DNA of 64,000 nucleotides from Sepiola atlantica (GCA_963556195.1 OY744553.1:4982959-5046958); one strand, 5' to 3'; counted from the first letter of the stretch, positions 31,115 to 41,560 are shown. Made by a program: numbers and translations. The notes: generated by a model not told the origin, from the letters alone.

Positions 31115-31890
31115 AATAACATGGTCCAACAATAACAAATGAAAATTGGCTAGTCAGAAGCAGAAGATAGAGATGAAACTCTGGTCTCTTCGGCAAACGC
31201 TCTTAACAATTAGGCGTAGAATTCAGCTCCCGCTTGTATTAATGTTAGGCAGTTACTTTCCAACACTACACCCACTGGTCATCACTTTGAGGAAAAGGGG
31301 AGTGGGATTTTTGACTAGACGTTTGGTACTGTTGTTGGTAAAAAGAACAGAAAGAATAATTCGGAGTCCCGTTTGAATTCAGTGGTAGAGCATTCTTTAA
31401 CTCTTCCTAACATTACTTCAAGTACTAAATCATCAGCCTAACCCAAACCCTAACCCTAACCCTAATCCAAACCCTAACCCTAACCCTAACTCTTCCTAAC
31501 ATTACTTCAAGTACTAAATCATCAGCCAAACCCAAACCCTAACCCTAACCCTAATCCAAACCCTAATCCTAACCCTAATCCTAACTTTAACTGCACTTTA
31601 TTTTCCTGCTACGATTCGCTCACTTTGAATTAGTTTTATCTGCACACGCACAACTTCCAACAGCATTCACTTCACATGCGGACGACAAAACGCTCTCCAC
31701 AGTTCCAGCATTTTGCTTAAACAAACTAGCACTGCTGACATACCGTTTCTACTATAATTGTACTGGCACATGACACAGACAGTTGGTTTTCGGCATTCCT
31801 CAGGAACAGAGGGTCTGTTGTGTCCGGTTGGACTTGTTTTTATTTGGCCAACATAAAAGATCTCATTTTGCAAGTCTGCCATTCAACCTA
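31115..31890. repeat. Duplicated block, copy 2
   Basis: Joins sequence matching 28990-29165 directly to sequence matching 29930-30500. The LINE scrap, U2 SINE and unassigned DNA of copy 1 (about 29166-29930) are missing. This is either a deletion in copy 2 or the state before insertion. Confidence 0.75.
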
Positions 31891-32590
31891 AGAAAACTAG
31901 TACCATTTGTAATCTCCAAAAAATAGATTTAAAAAAGATAAAAAATAAATTTAATAAAATTTTCATTTTGCAAGTTAGGCATTCAACGTAAAAGATCTCG
32001 TTTTGCAAGTCTGCCATTCAACCTAAAAAAAATCTGTTAATTGTGTATAAACTTGACTCATGATTTTGCTTAGAATGAGAATTGTTGCAGCACTGACTGA
32101 GTTGAACGGCAACCTTGCACCAGGCACAACGAGCGGGACGATCACGGCCCCGTGCACTGAACGCACTCATGCATATTCATAAGTATATTGTTTTGTTTTG
32201 TTTTTCTGTTGTTACACATCGTTTGTTTTTTTGTTTTTGTTTTTTACTGAAGAAAACGGAAGACTACCATGTTAAAGATGGTTATAGCTTCTCTCAGAAA
32301 TTGGCTAGTCAGAAGCAACAGAGATAGAGATGAACTCCTGATAACGAGGAAACTCTAGTCACTTCGGCAAACGCTCGTAACAATTAGGCCGACTTCTGTG
32401 TAATCAAACATTATAGTCATAGAATTCAGCTCCCGCTCGACCGACCAATTTTAAATTAGTCGGTCGTCTCTAATTACTCTAGCTCTCATTAAGGTTGATC
32501 AGTTCTTTTAGAAGAATTAACTATTTCCTGTGTTTAATTAGTTATCTCCCTATCGGTAGCTCCCTTCCTAAGTTCCTCCCTCCCTCATAC
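31891..32590. other. Unassigned DNA with R1 copy
   Basis: R1 words recur at about 32300-32480 (GGCTAGTCAGAAGCAACAG, ACGCTCGTAACAATTAGGCC). The rest is unclassified AT-rich DNA. Confidence 0.5.
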
Positions 32591-32599
32591 ACACACACA

Positions 32600-33115
32600 C
32601 ATAAATATATATAGAGAGAACTTGAATGCCTATTAGACACCATCCTCGAGTGTCTCTGTACAGGAGTTTGTCAGAACAACCTGGCATAAGGATACTTCAC
32701 CCTACAAGTACACACTGGCTAAATATTCAAAATAATATAGTATTAGAAGCCCAAATAAGATCCTCTCGGTTTAGCTACATACTGTATACAGGAAATGGTG
32801 CACCTTCTCCAGGTGATGCTGTATCTAGTAACAGCACTAAGCTGGATATTCCACCAGACTAGATGAATTCTTGTTCTGGAATCCGGTAAGACCAAGAGAC
32901 CACATGGAAGATATACTACAACATAGTTAACTGGTCAATTGGGGAGAGGAAAATTAATGTTCTTAACTTCTTTACTAACTCAACGTTTGAGAGGTAAAGG
33001 AGAACTTTAATGGGATATTCGAATATCGATGTATCTCATATAGAGATCAAGTATTAGCTCCAGCAAAGGGAACCCCTTGATTTCTGAGAACTTTGACTAA
33101 AGTAAAATGAAACAA
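32600..33115 (+). repeat. Dispersed repeat, partner of 5098-5590
   Basis: Reverse-complement relative of the 5 kb repeat with scattered substitutions. No coding frame. Confidence 0.65.
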
Positions 33116-33120
33116 AAAAG

Positions 33121-33140
33121 GATATGTGTGTGTGTGTGTG

Positions 33141-33213
<73 letters not shown>

Positions 33214-33218
33214 ATATG
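33121..33218. repeat. (TG)n(TA)n microsatellite
   Basis: TG repeats followed by about 28 TA units. Confidence 0.95.
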
Positions 33219-33518
33219 AATTTAAAGGAAATAAATTAAAAACATTCAGGATGTCCGCATTATAAATTATTTCGACCTAGATGTATCTCGTCAGACGCAT
33301 GCACAGCCACATTTCGGAACTGAATGATCAGTCATGTAGGACAGAAATTTTTTTTTATTTTGGGGGTAATATTTTTTAAAATTTTATATATATATATATA
33401 TATTTTTTTTAATTCAACCCTTCTGGAGAGCACATAGTAAATAGTGGGGTAGTTAGATTGGAGATGTGAGTGGACTTATTATATAGATATAATCCCACCA
33501 TGAAAAGAGTCAATAATG
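33219..33518. other. Unassigned stretch with a weak hammerhead-like motif
   Basis: At about 33262-33300 the minus strand has CTGACGA, 14 nt and GAAA, but the residue at the cleavage position is G, which does not support activity. Confidence 0.4.
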
Positions 33519-34108
33519 GTAGTTTTGTTTTACGGCATATCAACCCTTTTTGGGTTATTTAATGCCGAATCTGGTCATTATAGTAAAAGTTTTTATGCTT
33601 CAAGTTCTTTATATCTTAAAATGTTTAATCATCGTTTTTGGTTTGGTAGTTTTGTTTTACGGCATATCAACCCTTTTTGGGTTATTTAATGCCGAATCTG
33701 GTCATTATAGTAAAAGTTTTTATGCTTCAAGTTCTTTATATCTTCAAATGTTTAATCATCGTTTTTGGTTTGGTAGTTTTGTTTTACGGCATATCAACCC
33801 TTTTTGGGTTATTTAATGCCGAATCTGGTCATTATAGTAAAAGTTTTTATGCTTCAAGTTCTTTATATCTTCAAATGTTTAATCATCGTTTTTGGTTTGG
33901 TAGTTTTGTTTTACGGCATATCAACCCTTTTTGGGTTATTTAATGCCGAATCTGGTCATTATAGTAAAAGTTTTTATGCTTCAAGTTCTTTATATCTTCA
34001 AATGTTTAATCATCGTTTTTGGTTTGGTAGTTTTGTTTTACGGCATATCAACCCTTTTTGGGTTATTTAATGCCGAATCTGGTCATTATAGTAAAAGATT
34101 TATGCTTC
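33519..34108. repeat. 127-bp tandem array, about 4.7 units
   Basis: Units contain TTTTACGGCATATCAACCC, TTTGGGTTATTTAATGCCG and TTTAATCATCGTTTTTGG and are nearly identical. Since 127 is not a multiple of 3, the frame shifts at each unit, so the apparent 88-residue overlapping frames are not a repeat protein. A diverged single unit is at 39480-39640. Confidence 0.92.
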
Positions 34109-34527
34109 AAGTTCTAAAAATAAAATAAAAAAGGGGAGGGAGAAAGGGAGAGGGGCTGTTGTTTTTGTTTTTGGTTTTGTAGAACATAATTAAGTTTTAC
34201 AAAAATAAAAAAATAAAATAAAAAAGTCAATGTAGGTGAATTTCGTCTCAGGGAGCCACAGGGGTCAATAATGGGACCTGAAGAAATAAATATGTATAGA
34301 GAAAAACAATTTTGCCAAGATCTTTTTAAAACATAAAACAATGTAGACATAGACACAACATAAAACTTAATTGATTACAAAAGTGGTTAAATATATATAT
34401 ATAGATTTAAAAAAAAAATTTTTTTTTACGTGTTTTGGACAGCATCCACCCTGACTCTTTTATGTTATTTTATGTAAAATTTTCGAAGTTAAATGTTGCC
34501 GATAATATTTACAATTACATTGTCGGT
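34109..34527. other. Unassigned intronic stretch
   Basis: A-rich DNA partly similar to 39640-39740 (GTTTTTGTTTTTGG, AGAACATAATT), indicating the 127-bp unit and its right flank moved together. No gene. Confidence 0.5.
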
Positions 34528-34605
34528 TTTTCCTTATCCTCTGATGAAAAGAGTTTATCTTTGAAAATTCATGGATTAAGGATATGAAGCTATAATTAGA
34601 CTTCA
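34528..34605 (+). ncRNA. Hammerhead ribozyme motif, sense to host intron
   Basis: TATCCT, core CTGATGA (34541-34547), stem II AAAGA/TCTTT, GAA (34563-34565), stem III AATTC/GGATT with a 2-nt loop, A17 at 34578, then AGGATA pairing TATCCT (6 bp). All conserved core positions are present, and every helix is at least 5 bp. Predicted cut after 34578 at a UUA triplet. Relatives at 37797-37844 and 63038-63085 keep the fold with different stem bases. Confidence 0.75.
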
Positions 34606-34880
34606 ACAATGACTAGACTTCAAACGTTTAACAAACAAAAAAAAAAACGCAGTTCGGTTCATTCAATTCCTGTAGAAGCATAAAAAACCCTGAACGAAAA
34701 TAATTCAGCTCACCGCAGAATCTCACTCGACACTCTCTTTTTCCCTTCTCACTTATTCTCATTTTCTTGTCTTTTTATTAGCAGATTTTCCCTCGGTTAA
34801 TTTCGCTTAACCAATCAGAAAAAAAACAATCCGCCGGCCTACTATTTGTCATTATAATTAAATATATTATTACTGTGCAG
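34606..34880. other. Unassigned stretch with shared retroelement tail
   Basis: Contains CAGTTCGGTTCATTCAATTC and TGTAGAAGCAT at 34651-34681, the tail also found in the 1587-2184 dimer. Confidence 0.5.
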
Positions 34881-35045
34881 CAACCAGTAGATTTGTCACT
34901 TCGAGGTTGCGAGTTCAATCCTCACTAGAAAACTAGTAAGCCAAACTTATTTCCCTTTCCATCTGCAAGCCAGGCAAAGGCGGACCCTCTTACTGCGGGG
35001 TTGAACTAAGTCCGGGCCACCTCCACCGCTCGATTCTGGCTCAAG
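34881..35045 (+). mobile_element. tRNA-derived SINE-like fragment
   Basis: GCGAGTTCAATCCTCACTAG is a good B-box, but the upstream A-box is poor. A body of about 100 bp follows. It could be a decayed SINE or a chance B-box. Confidence 0.4.
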
Positions 35046-35224
35046 ATCATCAATTCTGCTCTGAACTTTTGATGTTCTAATAAATATTGTATCTTTACAA
35101 TTTTTTATTCTCATCTTTCATCTCTAGAATTGATTGCTCTATTCAATATATTGAGCTTTATATTATCACGATAGATTATTATTAAACGATAATTCAATTA
35201 TCTTTAATTTAATTCAACATTTAA

Positions 35225-35228
<4 letters not shown>

Positions 35229-35259
<31 letters not shown>
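35229..35259. repeat. (TA)n array
   Basis: Left boundary of the next fold-back element. Confidence 0.9.
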
Positions 35260-35261
<2 letters not shown>

Positions 35262-35289
35262 GTGAGAAAGGAAGGATAATCCGACGTAA

Positions 35290-35655
35290 TGGGAAATGAA
35301 AAAGGAAAAACCAAAAGATGTTTTTTTTTATGTATTCAATGTTTCGTCTTTATTTGTATGACACTACCTACACACCAAAAACACAGAGCCTCCTCCCACC
35401 CCTCCACTTTTTCACTCACAGCATCCACATTAATTTCATTCCCTGCTACTGACTTCTCTCAGCCCGGACCTCAGTCCTACGCTCCCAGTAGTGGCTACTA
35501 CTTCTTCTCATTAACCCATCATGTCAACCCAATATTTTTATGTACTTGCATGACATTTTTCTTAAAATTATCATCCTGAGGAAGTCTTACAAATAAAGAC
35601 GAAACGTTGATGAATACATAATAAAAACATCTTTTGGTTTTTCCTTTTTCATTTC

Positions 35656-35658
<3 letters not shown>
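35290..35658. mobile_element. Fold-back, about 70-bp arms, with hammerhead-like motif
   Basis: GGGAAATGAAAAAGGAAAAA at 35291 mirrors the sequence ending TTTTTCATTTCCC at 35657. The arms also include CAAAAGATG and TTTCGTCTTTATTTGTA with its complement. The plus strand of the right arm carries TCATC, CTGAGGA, an extra A, GTCTT/AAGAC, GAA, ACGTT and GATGA (35571-35613). (TA)n lies on both sides. Confidence 0.7.
35571..35613 (+). ncRNA. Hammerhead-like motif with minimal stem III
   Basis: Stem I TCATC/GATGA, core CTGAGGA (35576-35582), one unpaired A, stem II GTCTT/AAGAC, GAA, then ACGT and T17. Stem III would be only A-U with a 2-nt loop, so activity would need a dimer in which ACGT pairs with ACGT. 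Dimeric hammerheads of this type are known. The extra A is non-canonical. Confidence 0.45.

Positions 35659-35698
<40 letters not shown>
35658..35698. repeat. (TA)n array
   Basis: Pure TA run separating two hammerhead-bearing elements. Confidence 0.95.
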
Positions 35699-35700
<2 letters not shown>

Positions 35701-35737
35701 TGTGTGTGTGTGTTATAAGTATATAATTTTATACAAT

Positions 35738-35831
35738 CGTTTCAGCTTGCTGATGATTCCACTGGGCACAGAGATTTACTAAATGTCTAAATCTGCCCTT
35801 TTGGATGAAACCACGGTACATTGCTGAAATA
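35738..35831 (+). ncRNA. Hammerhead ribozyme motif with extended stem II, sense to host intron
   Basis: Distal stem I TTTCAGC/GCTGAAA (7 bp), internal loop TT/ATT, G-C closing pair, core CTGATGA (35750-35756), long stem II (TCCA/TGGA, GGGCA/TGCCC, GATTTA/TAAATC), GAA (35807-35809), stem III ACC/GGT, A17 at 35818. Predicted cut after 35818 at a GUA triplet. Stem II is unusually long, but its opposed segments are complementary. Confidence 0.8.
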
Positions 35832-36669
35832 TGTAATATACAGTATCTAAATAAATTATATTAGCTCTCTTATATTATCGGGCACTTTATTTGATTTCTT
35901 TTCATATACAACCTGACATACTATATATATATATATATATATATGTACATAGTGTGTGTGTGTGTGTGTTATATGTATATAATTTCACTCGTAATTCATC
36001 ATAGATAAGTATAAATAAAATCCTGCACGAGTAAGCGGAGTATCTCTTCCTATTAGCTTATCTTGTATATATTATATCAGAACACTCCTTCGTATGTCTA
36101 GCGCGTAGACATGTTTGTACAAGTCATCGTCCTTGTTTCGAACAAAGGTCGTAATTGACTTACCATAGTTCTCTTCTTCTGAGAATGTTTTGAATGCCTC
36201 CATTCAAAATTAATAATCCAAAAGCTGGACCTTCCACCTCCCCCCCCCCCTCCATCCCCTAGGTTTACTTTTGGCCTTGGCGGAAATGAGTGAGGTAAGA
36301 AGAAAAGTGACTCACGGATTCTCGGGCCAATTAAATTAACAGACTGGCACACATTCACAGACTTAGGGGTTAAGGATTTTAGCAAAATGGGTGGCGCTCC
36401 TTCTGAGAAGCAGTTCAAAGAAAGAATCTGAGACCACTATCTTAGTTTCAGAACCTCGCCTCTCTCATTGTCACTTCGAACTGATTGTTAATCAACACCT
36501 TTATCAGTAAAAAATAAATAATAATAATAACAGTAAAAAAAAAAAATAAATAATATCGATAAATGGAAAAAAAAACGCATACTTCCATTCTCAAAAAAGA
36601 GTTGAAATTTTTTAAATTCAATTTTTAGAGGGGGGAGCATTGTACACGTTACGTCTGCCTTTTTTATTT
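35832..36669. other. Unassigned intronic stretch
   Basis: Contains (TA)n at about 35924-35944, (TG)n at about 35951-35970, and poly-C/G and poly-A runs. The 106-residue minus frame at 36098-36418 shows no family features. Confidence 0.5.
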
Positions 36670-37034
36670 TTAAGGCGTGATGTTGCTAGTCTCGGTCTGT
36701 TGTATAAACACTACTATGGCATGTCTTCTTCATAATTATGTGATCTATTCCCTGCTTCTTTTGTTCCAGCTCGTTTGACTTGTTGGTCTAGTGGTCTTCA
36801 TCAATTCACTGTTTTGATATCTAATTGTAATACAGCTTCTTATTCCAGTAGTTTCTTCCCAAGAACTGCAGGCTTGTGGAACTCTCTTCCTGCTGACTGT
36901 TTTCCTCCTACCTATAGCCTTGGTCTTTTCAAGACTAAAGCCAATAGGCATCTCCTGTCATCTTTCATTCTTGTTAATTCTTTACATCAGGTGGCTTCAT
37001 GCCCTGTCTGGAGCGATTTACATAAAAAAAAAAA
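36670..37034 (+). pseudogene. 5'-truncated LINE 3' end with poly-A tail
   Basis: Forward frames give TCWSSGLHQFTVLISNCNTA and SYSSSFFPRTAGLWNSLPAD, ending GGAGCGATTTACAT plus A13. Close to 5765-6134 and the minus-strand copy at 2556. Confidence 0.8.
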
Positions 37035-37586
37035 AATCATCCGCAATCTATTGATAAATGGACAAAAGAGTGCATACTTCCATTCCCAAAGAAGAATTTT
37101 GAAATTTAAAAAATTAAATTTTTAGAGAGGGGCGCGGCGAGAGCATTGTACACGTTATGTTCGCAATTTCTTTTTTTTTTTTAATTTCTTTTCACAATTA
37201 TTTACTTCAAATAACCAATCCCTTGTAAAAGTAAACGCTTTTAACATTTCAAATACTCAGATGTCGAACTAGAAATGTTCTTTCCTGTCGACTTGGTTCG
37301 TAATCACTAAAGGAGTGCCCCTCTCATGTTCTCCGCGGCTTGCTTACCAATGGTCGGAATAACTTGCTCTTTGCTACTTGACTAAAAGTGTTTAAGTGGG
37401 ACGCTAACCAATTTTGGCGAAAAGCTTCTTTTTTTTTTTGTTTTAGTTTGTGAACATCATCGTCGTATCTCCACAACTGACCATGTCTGTCCATCGGTCT
37501 CACTTAACTTTGACCTTCAGCTTAAATACACTATTGGAACCGATAATTATAAATTGTAGATTAGAACACCTCCCTCTCTCTCTCAT

Positions 37587-37597
<11 letters not shown>
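37035..37597. other. Unassigned intronic stretch
   Basis: 37040-37150 partly duplicates 36570-36650 (CATACTTCCATTC, GGGGAGCATTGTACACGTTA). No gene. Confidence 0.5.

Positions 37598-37657
<60 letters not shown>
37598..37657. repeat. (TA)30 array
   Basis: Pure TA run, left border of the next element. Confidence 0.95.
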
Positions 37658-37660
<3 letters not shown>

Positions 37661-37716
37661 GTAATACAACCAAAGATATATTAATTAGTGAAAATCCGGA
37701 TAAAACTGGAGCTCAA

Positions 37717-38053
37717 TATACTGGATAAAGTGAAAGAATAAAATAAGGTGCAAATCAAATTTTATTAGAATTCAAAGTTCAAGCAAAGTACTTTAAAGTC
37801 CTTAACTCATGAGTTTTCAAAGAAAATCTTCTCCTCAGAGGACCATTACCGCAATGACATTACTGCAGGTAATAAAATTAAATTTTGAAAATATATAAAA
37901 ATATATATATAAAAAATACATAAGTTTAACAAAAAAGTATTTTTGGGGCCGATATATTTGATGTTTTATATACTTTTATGTATTTTTGCTTGAACATTGA
38001 ATTCTAATAAAATTGGATTCACACCTTATTTTATTCTTTCACTTTATCCAGTG
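37717..38053. mobile_element. Fold-back with 65-70 bp arms containing a hammerhead
   Basis: TACTGGATAAAGTGAAAGAA at the left mirrors TTCTTTCACTTTATCCAGT at the right. The arms also include GAATAAAATAAGGTG and TTATTAGAATTCAA. A minus-strand hammerhead lies inside (37797-37844). (TA)n tracts flank both ends. The terminal word GCTCAATATACTGGATA recurs beside the hammerhead at 63 kb. Confidence 0.75.
37797..37844 (-). ncRNA. Hammerhead ribozyme motif
   Basis: Minus strand: GGTCCT, core CTGAGGA (plus 37832-37838), stem II GAAGA/TCTTT, GAA, stem III AACTC/GAGTT with a 2-nt loop, A17 at plus 37803, AGGACT closing stem I (6 bp with one G-U). All helices pair, and the same UUA cleavage triplet is used as at 34541 and 63074. 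Confidence 0.75.
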
Positions 38054-38092
<39 letters not shown>

Positions 38093-38097
38093 TAATA

Positions 38098-38340
38098 TGT
38101 TAAGAAGTCTGAGGGCAATGCAGAGTGCCGGATAGGTTGTAAGCTGGAAGGAACAAAAATAATAAATCGAAGGGGGGGGGGGATTACTATTCATTTTCTT
38201 TAGAATCTTACATAACTGCAAGTGTGGTGTCGGCTATGTGTGTGTTGTCCGGATGATGATTAAAAATCATTTAATATTTCGGAGAAAATCTTCCCTTTGT
38301 TAAAAAGAAAAAAATCTGTCTGTGTAGAGAATTCACCAAA
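38098..38340 (+). repeat. Diverged single-arm relative of the 7 kb fold-back
   Basis: GAGGGCAATGCAGAGTGCCG, TGTAAGCTGGAAGGAAC and GTTGTCCGGATGATGATTA match, with changes, successive parts of 6990-7200. No opposite arm is present. Confidence 0.6.
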
Positions 38341-38829
38341 ATGGATGCCAGAGAGTAGGATTGAAACAAACCAGTAAGCCATCCACTACACCCAAATAAT
38401 CAAGTAGGCCCCTTCTTATACAAACATTTATCTCAACACACCCTCAGTCACAGGAGAATAACAACCCCTAACAAGCAAAAACCATAACTGATCTACTCTT
38501 ACTATCCCACCAAAATAATTCACCTCATACCCTGGCATTATTAATTAATTAAACAATTTGCCCGCAATTACCCCTGTGATGAAAAGAGAACTCTTCTATC
38601 TCCTTCTGTGCTTCGGAAGTGAATTACTTCCCTTGATCACTCTTTTTTAGTCAGCCATTGTTTCTCGTAGAGACTAGATCCCTGCGTAGATCTTTGTCGA
38701 ATAAAGCTTCTTCCAGCAAACTCAGTCTTAAACTCATTCTATTCTATCCTTTTGACTAACTCATTACAACCCCACATCTAAATACATATAAAATGTATAC
38801 AAAAAAATAAATAAATAAAAATAACGGCA
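38341..38829. other. Unassigned intronic stretch
   Basis: No gene, RNA or repeat boundary recognised. Confidence 0.5.
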
Positions 38830-39010
38830 TATTCCAGGCATATGTTTTCCACTGGAGCCAGGGTGCCTCTGAACCAGGAGAGAGGACCTCAGAAGGGGGG
38901 GGGGGGACATTCTCTAACCGTCTGGTCCATAGCTGTAGTCTGGTCTTTTACCGAGATGTTGTTAGGTGTTCTACATGGCTGAGGAGCCTTCTTTTTTCCA
39001 AAGTAATTCA
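38830..39010 (-). pseudogene. LINE ORF2 C-terminal scrap
   Basis: Shares CTGGAGCCAGGGTGCC, GTCTGGTCCATAGCTGTAGT and GAGATGTTGTTAGG with 42505-42690, which belongs to a LINE ORF2 end. It has G-runs and stops throughout. Confidence 0.5.
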
Positions 39011-39019
39011 ATTTATCCT

Positions 39020-39345
39020 GCCCGGTTATTTATCTACCTCCCACAGCGGTAAGATGTGACACAAGGTCGGGAAGTGGGATTTGATAAGTCAGCACCCTAG
39101 AGCAAGAGCACTATGACCTTTATAAATTGCCTGGGCATTCCCCGTCGGCATTCCCCGGTAGGGGCGCCTCAGGCGATTAGCAATAAACTAACCCCTTCTC
39201 AAAGGGTGAGAAGGCAAAGCCTGGGAGGGTGGACCTCCTAGAACTGCACAAGACAGACCCATAGACCGGTGTAAATCAAGCTCCGAAGGCCAAGATAATA
39301 CTGGTCTATTGGGTGCAGTATCCATCGGAACAGATACTACATTTT
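39020..39345 (-). mobile_element. U2-SINE, long subfamily, head shortened
   Basis: The minus strand starts AAAATGTAGTATCTGTTCCG and ends at GGGAGGTAGATAAATAA. The body words match 18747-19124. The U2 part upstream of AGTATCTG is missing. Confidence 0.75.
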
Positions 39346-39964
39346 CTTATGACAGATGCCTTCGTTCAGGCACAATTTTTTTTACCCTTCGTTGCATGTT
39401 TTCCAACTTTCGAATATCCTTTTGAACGGCAAATTCCAGATGTGGTCATACTAAAGATTTATATAATTTTATTGTCTTTATGTGTTATTGGTTTGGTTGT
39501 TTTGTTTTACGGCATATCAACCATTTCGGGTTATTTAATGCCGAATCCGCTCATTTTGGTAAAAGTTTTATGCTTCAAGTTCTTTATGTCTTCAAATATT
39601 TATTCGCCGTGTTTGGTTTGGTTGTTTTGTAGACAAAAAAATGTTTTTGTTTTTGGCTTTGCAGAACATGATTGAGTTTTGCAAAGGGAAAGGAAAATAA
39701 CAATAACATCAATGTTTGGTGCATTTTAAGTCAGGAAGCCGGTATTTTCAGCCAGCCTGATGTAGAGTGAGAAGAGAAGAGAAGTGAGGAAGCAGCCTCT
39801 GCCAACCCATTACTTCTGTGTATTCTGTTAATACAATTTCGAGTTAAATACCTTCTTTTCGTGTCATTTCTTTCGGCCCTTTAAGGCTACAACACTTAGT
39901 AAAAGCCGAGTTTATTTTCAGACAGCCTGATCTGGTAGCAACCATTGATCTCTTTATAACATCT
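39346..39964. other. Unassigned DNA with a single 127-bp-type unit
   Basis: 39490-39640 matches the 33519-34108 unit (TTTTACGGCATATCAACC, GGTTATTTAATGCCGAATC). The rest is unassigned. Confidence 0.5.
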
Positions 39965-40440
39965 GATTTTTTTTATTTTTCACTTTGATTAATCCCAAAC
40001 AAGGGGCACATTGCCACTGAGACATAAGGGGCTACTGTTAATTAAGGGGCACACCTACAGGGGCATCCTAATCGGAGAGTTGAGCAGCAAGGTGTTTGTT
40101 CACATTACATTTAAATTTCTGCATGTCGATACAGTCTGTGAAACAGTGAGCAGGGAGGGAATTCCAAAGGCGAACAGTGCAACGAAAAAAAAACCTATCA
40201 CAGTAGAAAGTCTTCCAGCATCTGGGGACTTCTATAGTGAAGGGGGGTGGGATTTTGCTGATTGTCGGGTCGGTCGGGGGGGGGGGGGTATTTACGTCGA
40301 GGGGGCACCAGTGCAGCAAGCTCGTCGGAGCACATTTCATAAAAGTACCTCAAACAAGCACAGGGATGCAACATTGCAGTGATGAGACAGGGGCTGGAGC
40401 TTGGTAGACAGTGTGGGGCGTATTAGATTTGAGACTCTTT
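39965..40440 (-). pseudogene. LINE 3' terminal fragment
   Basis: Minus strand: LWNSLPAHCFTD-like frame at 40068-40340 and the 3' end AGTAGCCCCTTATGTCTCAG. Same family as 10952-11150, with a G13 expansion at about 40276. Confidence 0.7.
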
Positions 40441-40897
40441 TTATGTTGTCAATTATGATAACCTTAGGATCTTTTTCTTCTTCAACCTGTGTTAGATGAA
40501 ACGGACTCCATCTAGAGAAAAGTAGTGTTTAAAGGGGGAGTAACTCTTTGCCTTTTGTTATCTCCCTTAATCAAAGCAGCATTTTTGAAAGCAGAGTTCA
40601 CCAGCCGAGAATGGGAAAAACATATTCAATGTACATTTGCTCAGCAACAGACAATTAAATACATCCTCATTTTCAAAGTAATTTTTTTTTTCAGTTGTTA
40701 TTTATGTAATAAATCATTATTATTGTTGATCTACAGAATCGCTTTCATCCAATTTATTTCTTCATATTTATGTGTTTTCACTCACAAAAGCTCATACAGC
40801 ATATCCAGTCCAGGATACTTTTCAGAAACATCTCGTAGATATTTGTTTAAGCAATTATTCTTTCTGCCTCTGTAAAGATTTTTGTTCTTATTTTCAG
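40441..40897. other. End of intron 1
   Basis: No element recognised. The polypyrimidine-rich stretch TTTTTGTTCTTATTTTCAG just before 40898 forms the acceptor of exon 2. Confidence 0.6.
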
Positions 40898-40953
40898 GGC
40901 CTTATTCGGATACGAAGGTTTGACAAATGTTCTCAAGGTTGTGGAAACTGGTA
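40898..40953 (+). CDS. DBNL: Drebrin-like protein, coding exon 2 (residues 28-47)
   Basis: After the acceptor TTTTCAG the first G completes Trp28 and the frame reads ALFGYEGLTNVLKVVETG, the second strand/helix part of the ADF-H domain (family pattern WALF.YEG....KV..TG). It ends after one base of codon 47 at a GTAAGT donor. The exon is only 56 bp, but both splice phases agree with its neighbours. The 40.6 kb gap upstream contains no other exon in the right phase that I could see. Confidence 0.88.
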
Positions 40954-41247
40954 GTAAGTATAACTAATTCTATTTATTATCTCTCTCTGTTTTAATGGAT
41001 GCCGCCATCCACTCACAGGGACAAGCAAGATCACAAACAAGCAATATCCACAAAAGTTTTAGTAGTAGATAGATGTGATACTATAGACTACCACCACTTC
41101 CCAAACCAGGACCACCGGGAGAAATTATCTTGGTATATCGTGATATTTTCATATATCAATGTATCGTCATTTTTTTAAGCAAAACAGTTGCGCAACATGG
41201 AGAAACATCACTATCTAATTCTTCTTTTTTGCGTGTCTTTAAGTAAA

Positions 41248-41560
41248 TTTTTTTTTTTTAACTTAGTTCACCCCAAACAAGGCAGGCCGCCACTGTAGAC
41301 GTAAGGGGCTACTGATAATTAGGACGAAAGTTTTGGGGGTCGTTTTAAATTGGGAGCTGTGCAGCGAGATGCTTGTTCACATTAGTTTTGAATTTTTGTA
41401 TGTCGGTACAGTTGGGGAAACAGCAAGCAGGGATGGAGTTCCAAAGACCGGCAGCACAAGGAAAGAAGCTATTGGAGTAGAAGGCTTTCCAGCATCTGGG
41501 GACCTCCAATGTGAATGGATAGGATTTAGCTGATTGTCGGGTTGGTCAAATGTATTTACA
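41248..41560 (-). pseudogene. LINE 3' terminal fragment
   Basis: The plus strand shows the poly-T start, CACCCCAAACAAGGCAGGCC, GACGTAAGGGGCTACTGA and ACAGCAAGCAGGGATGGAG, the reverse of the LINE 3' end at 17391-17757. It ends near a G14 run. Confidence 0.75.

Noticed and set aside
33550..34128. Series of 88-residue frames
   Set aside because: Identical frames arise because the 127-bp unit shifts the frame each time. No support for a repeat protein.
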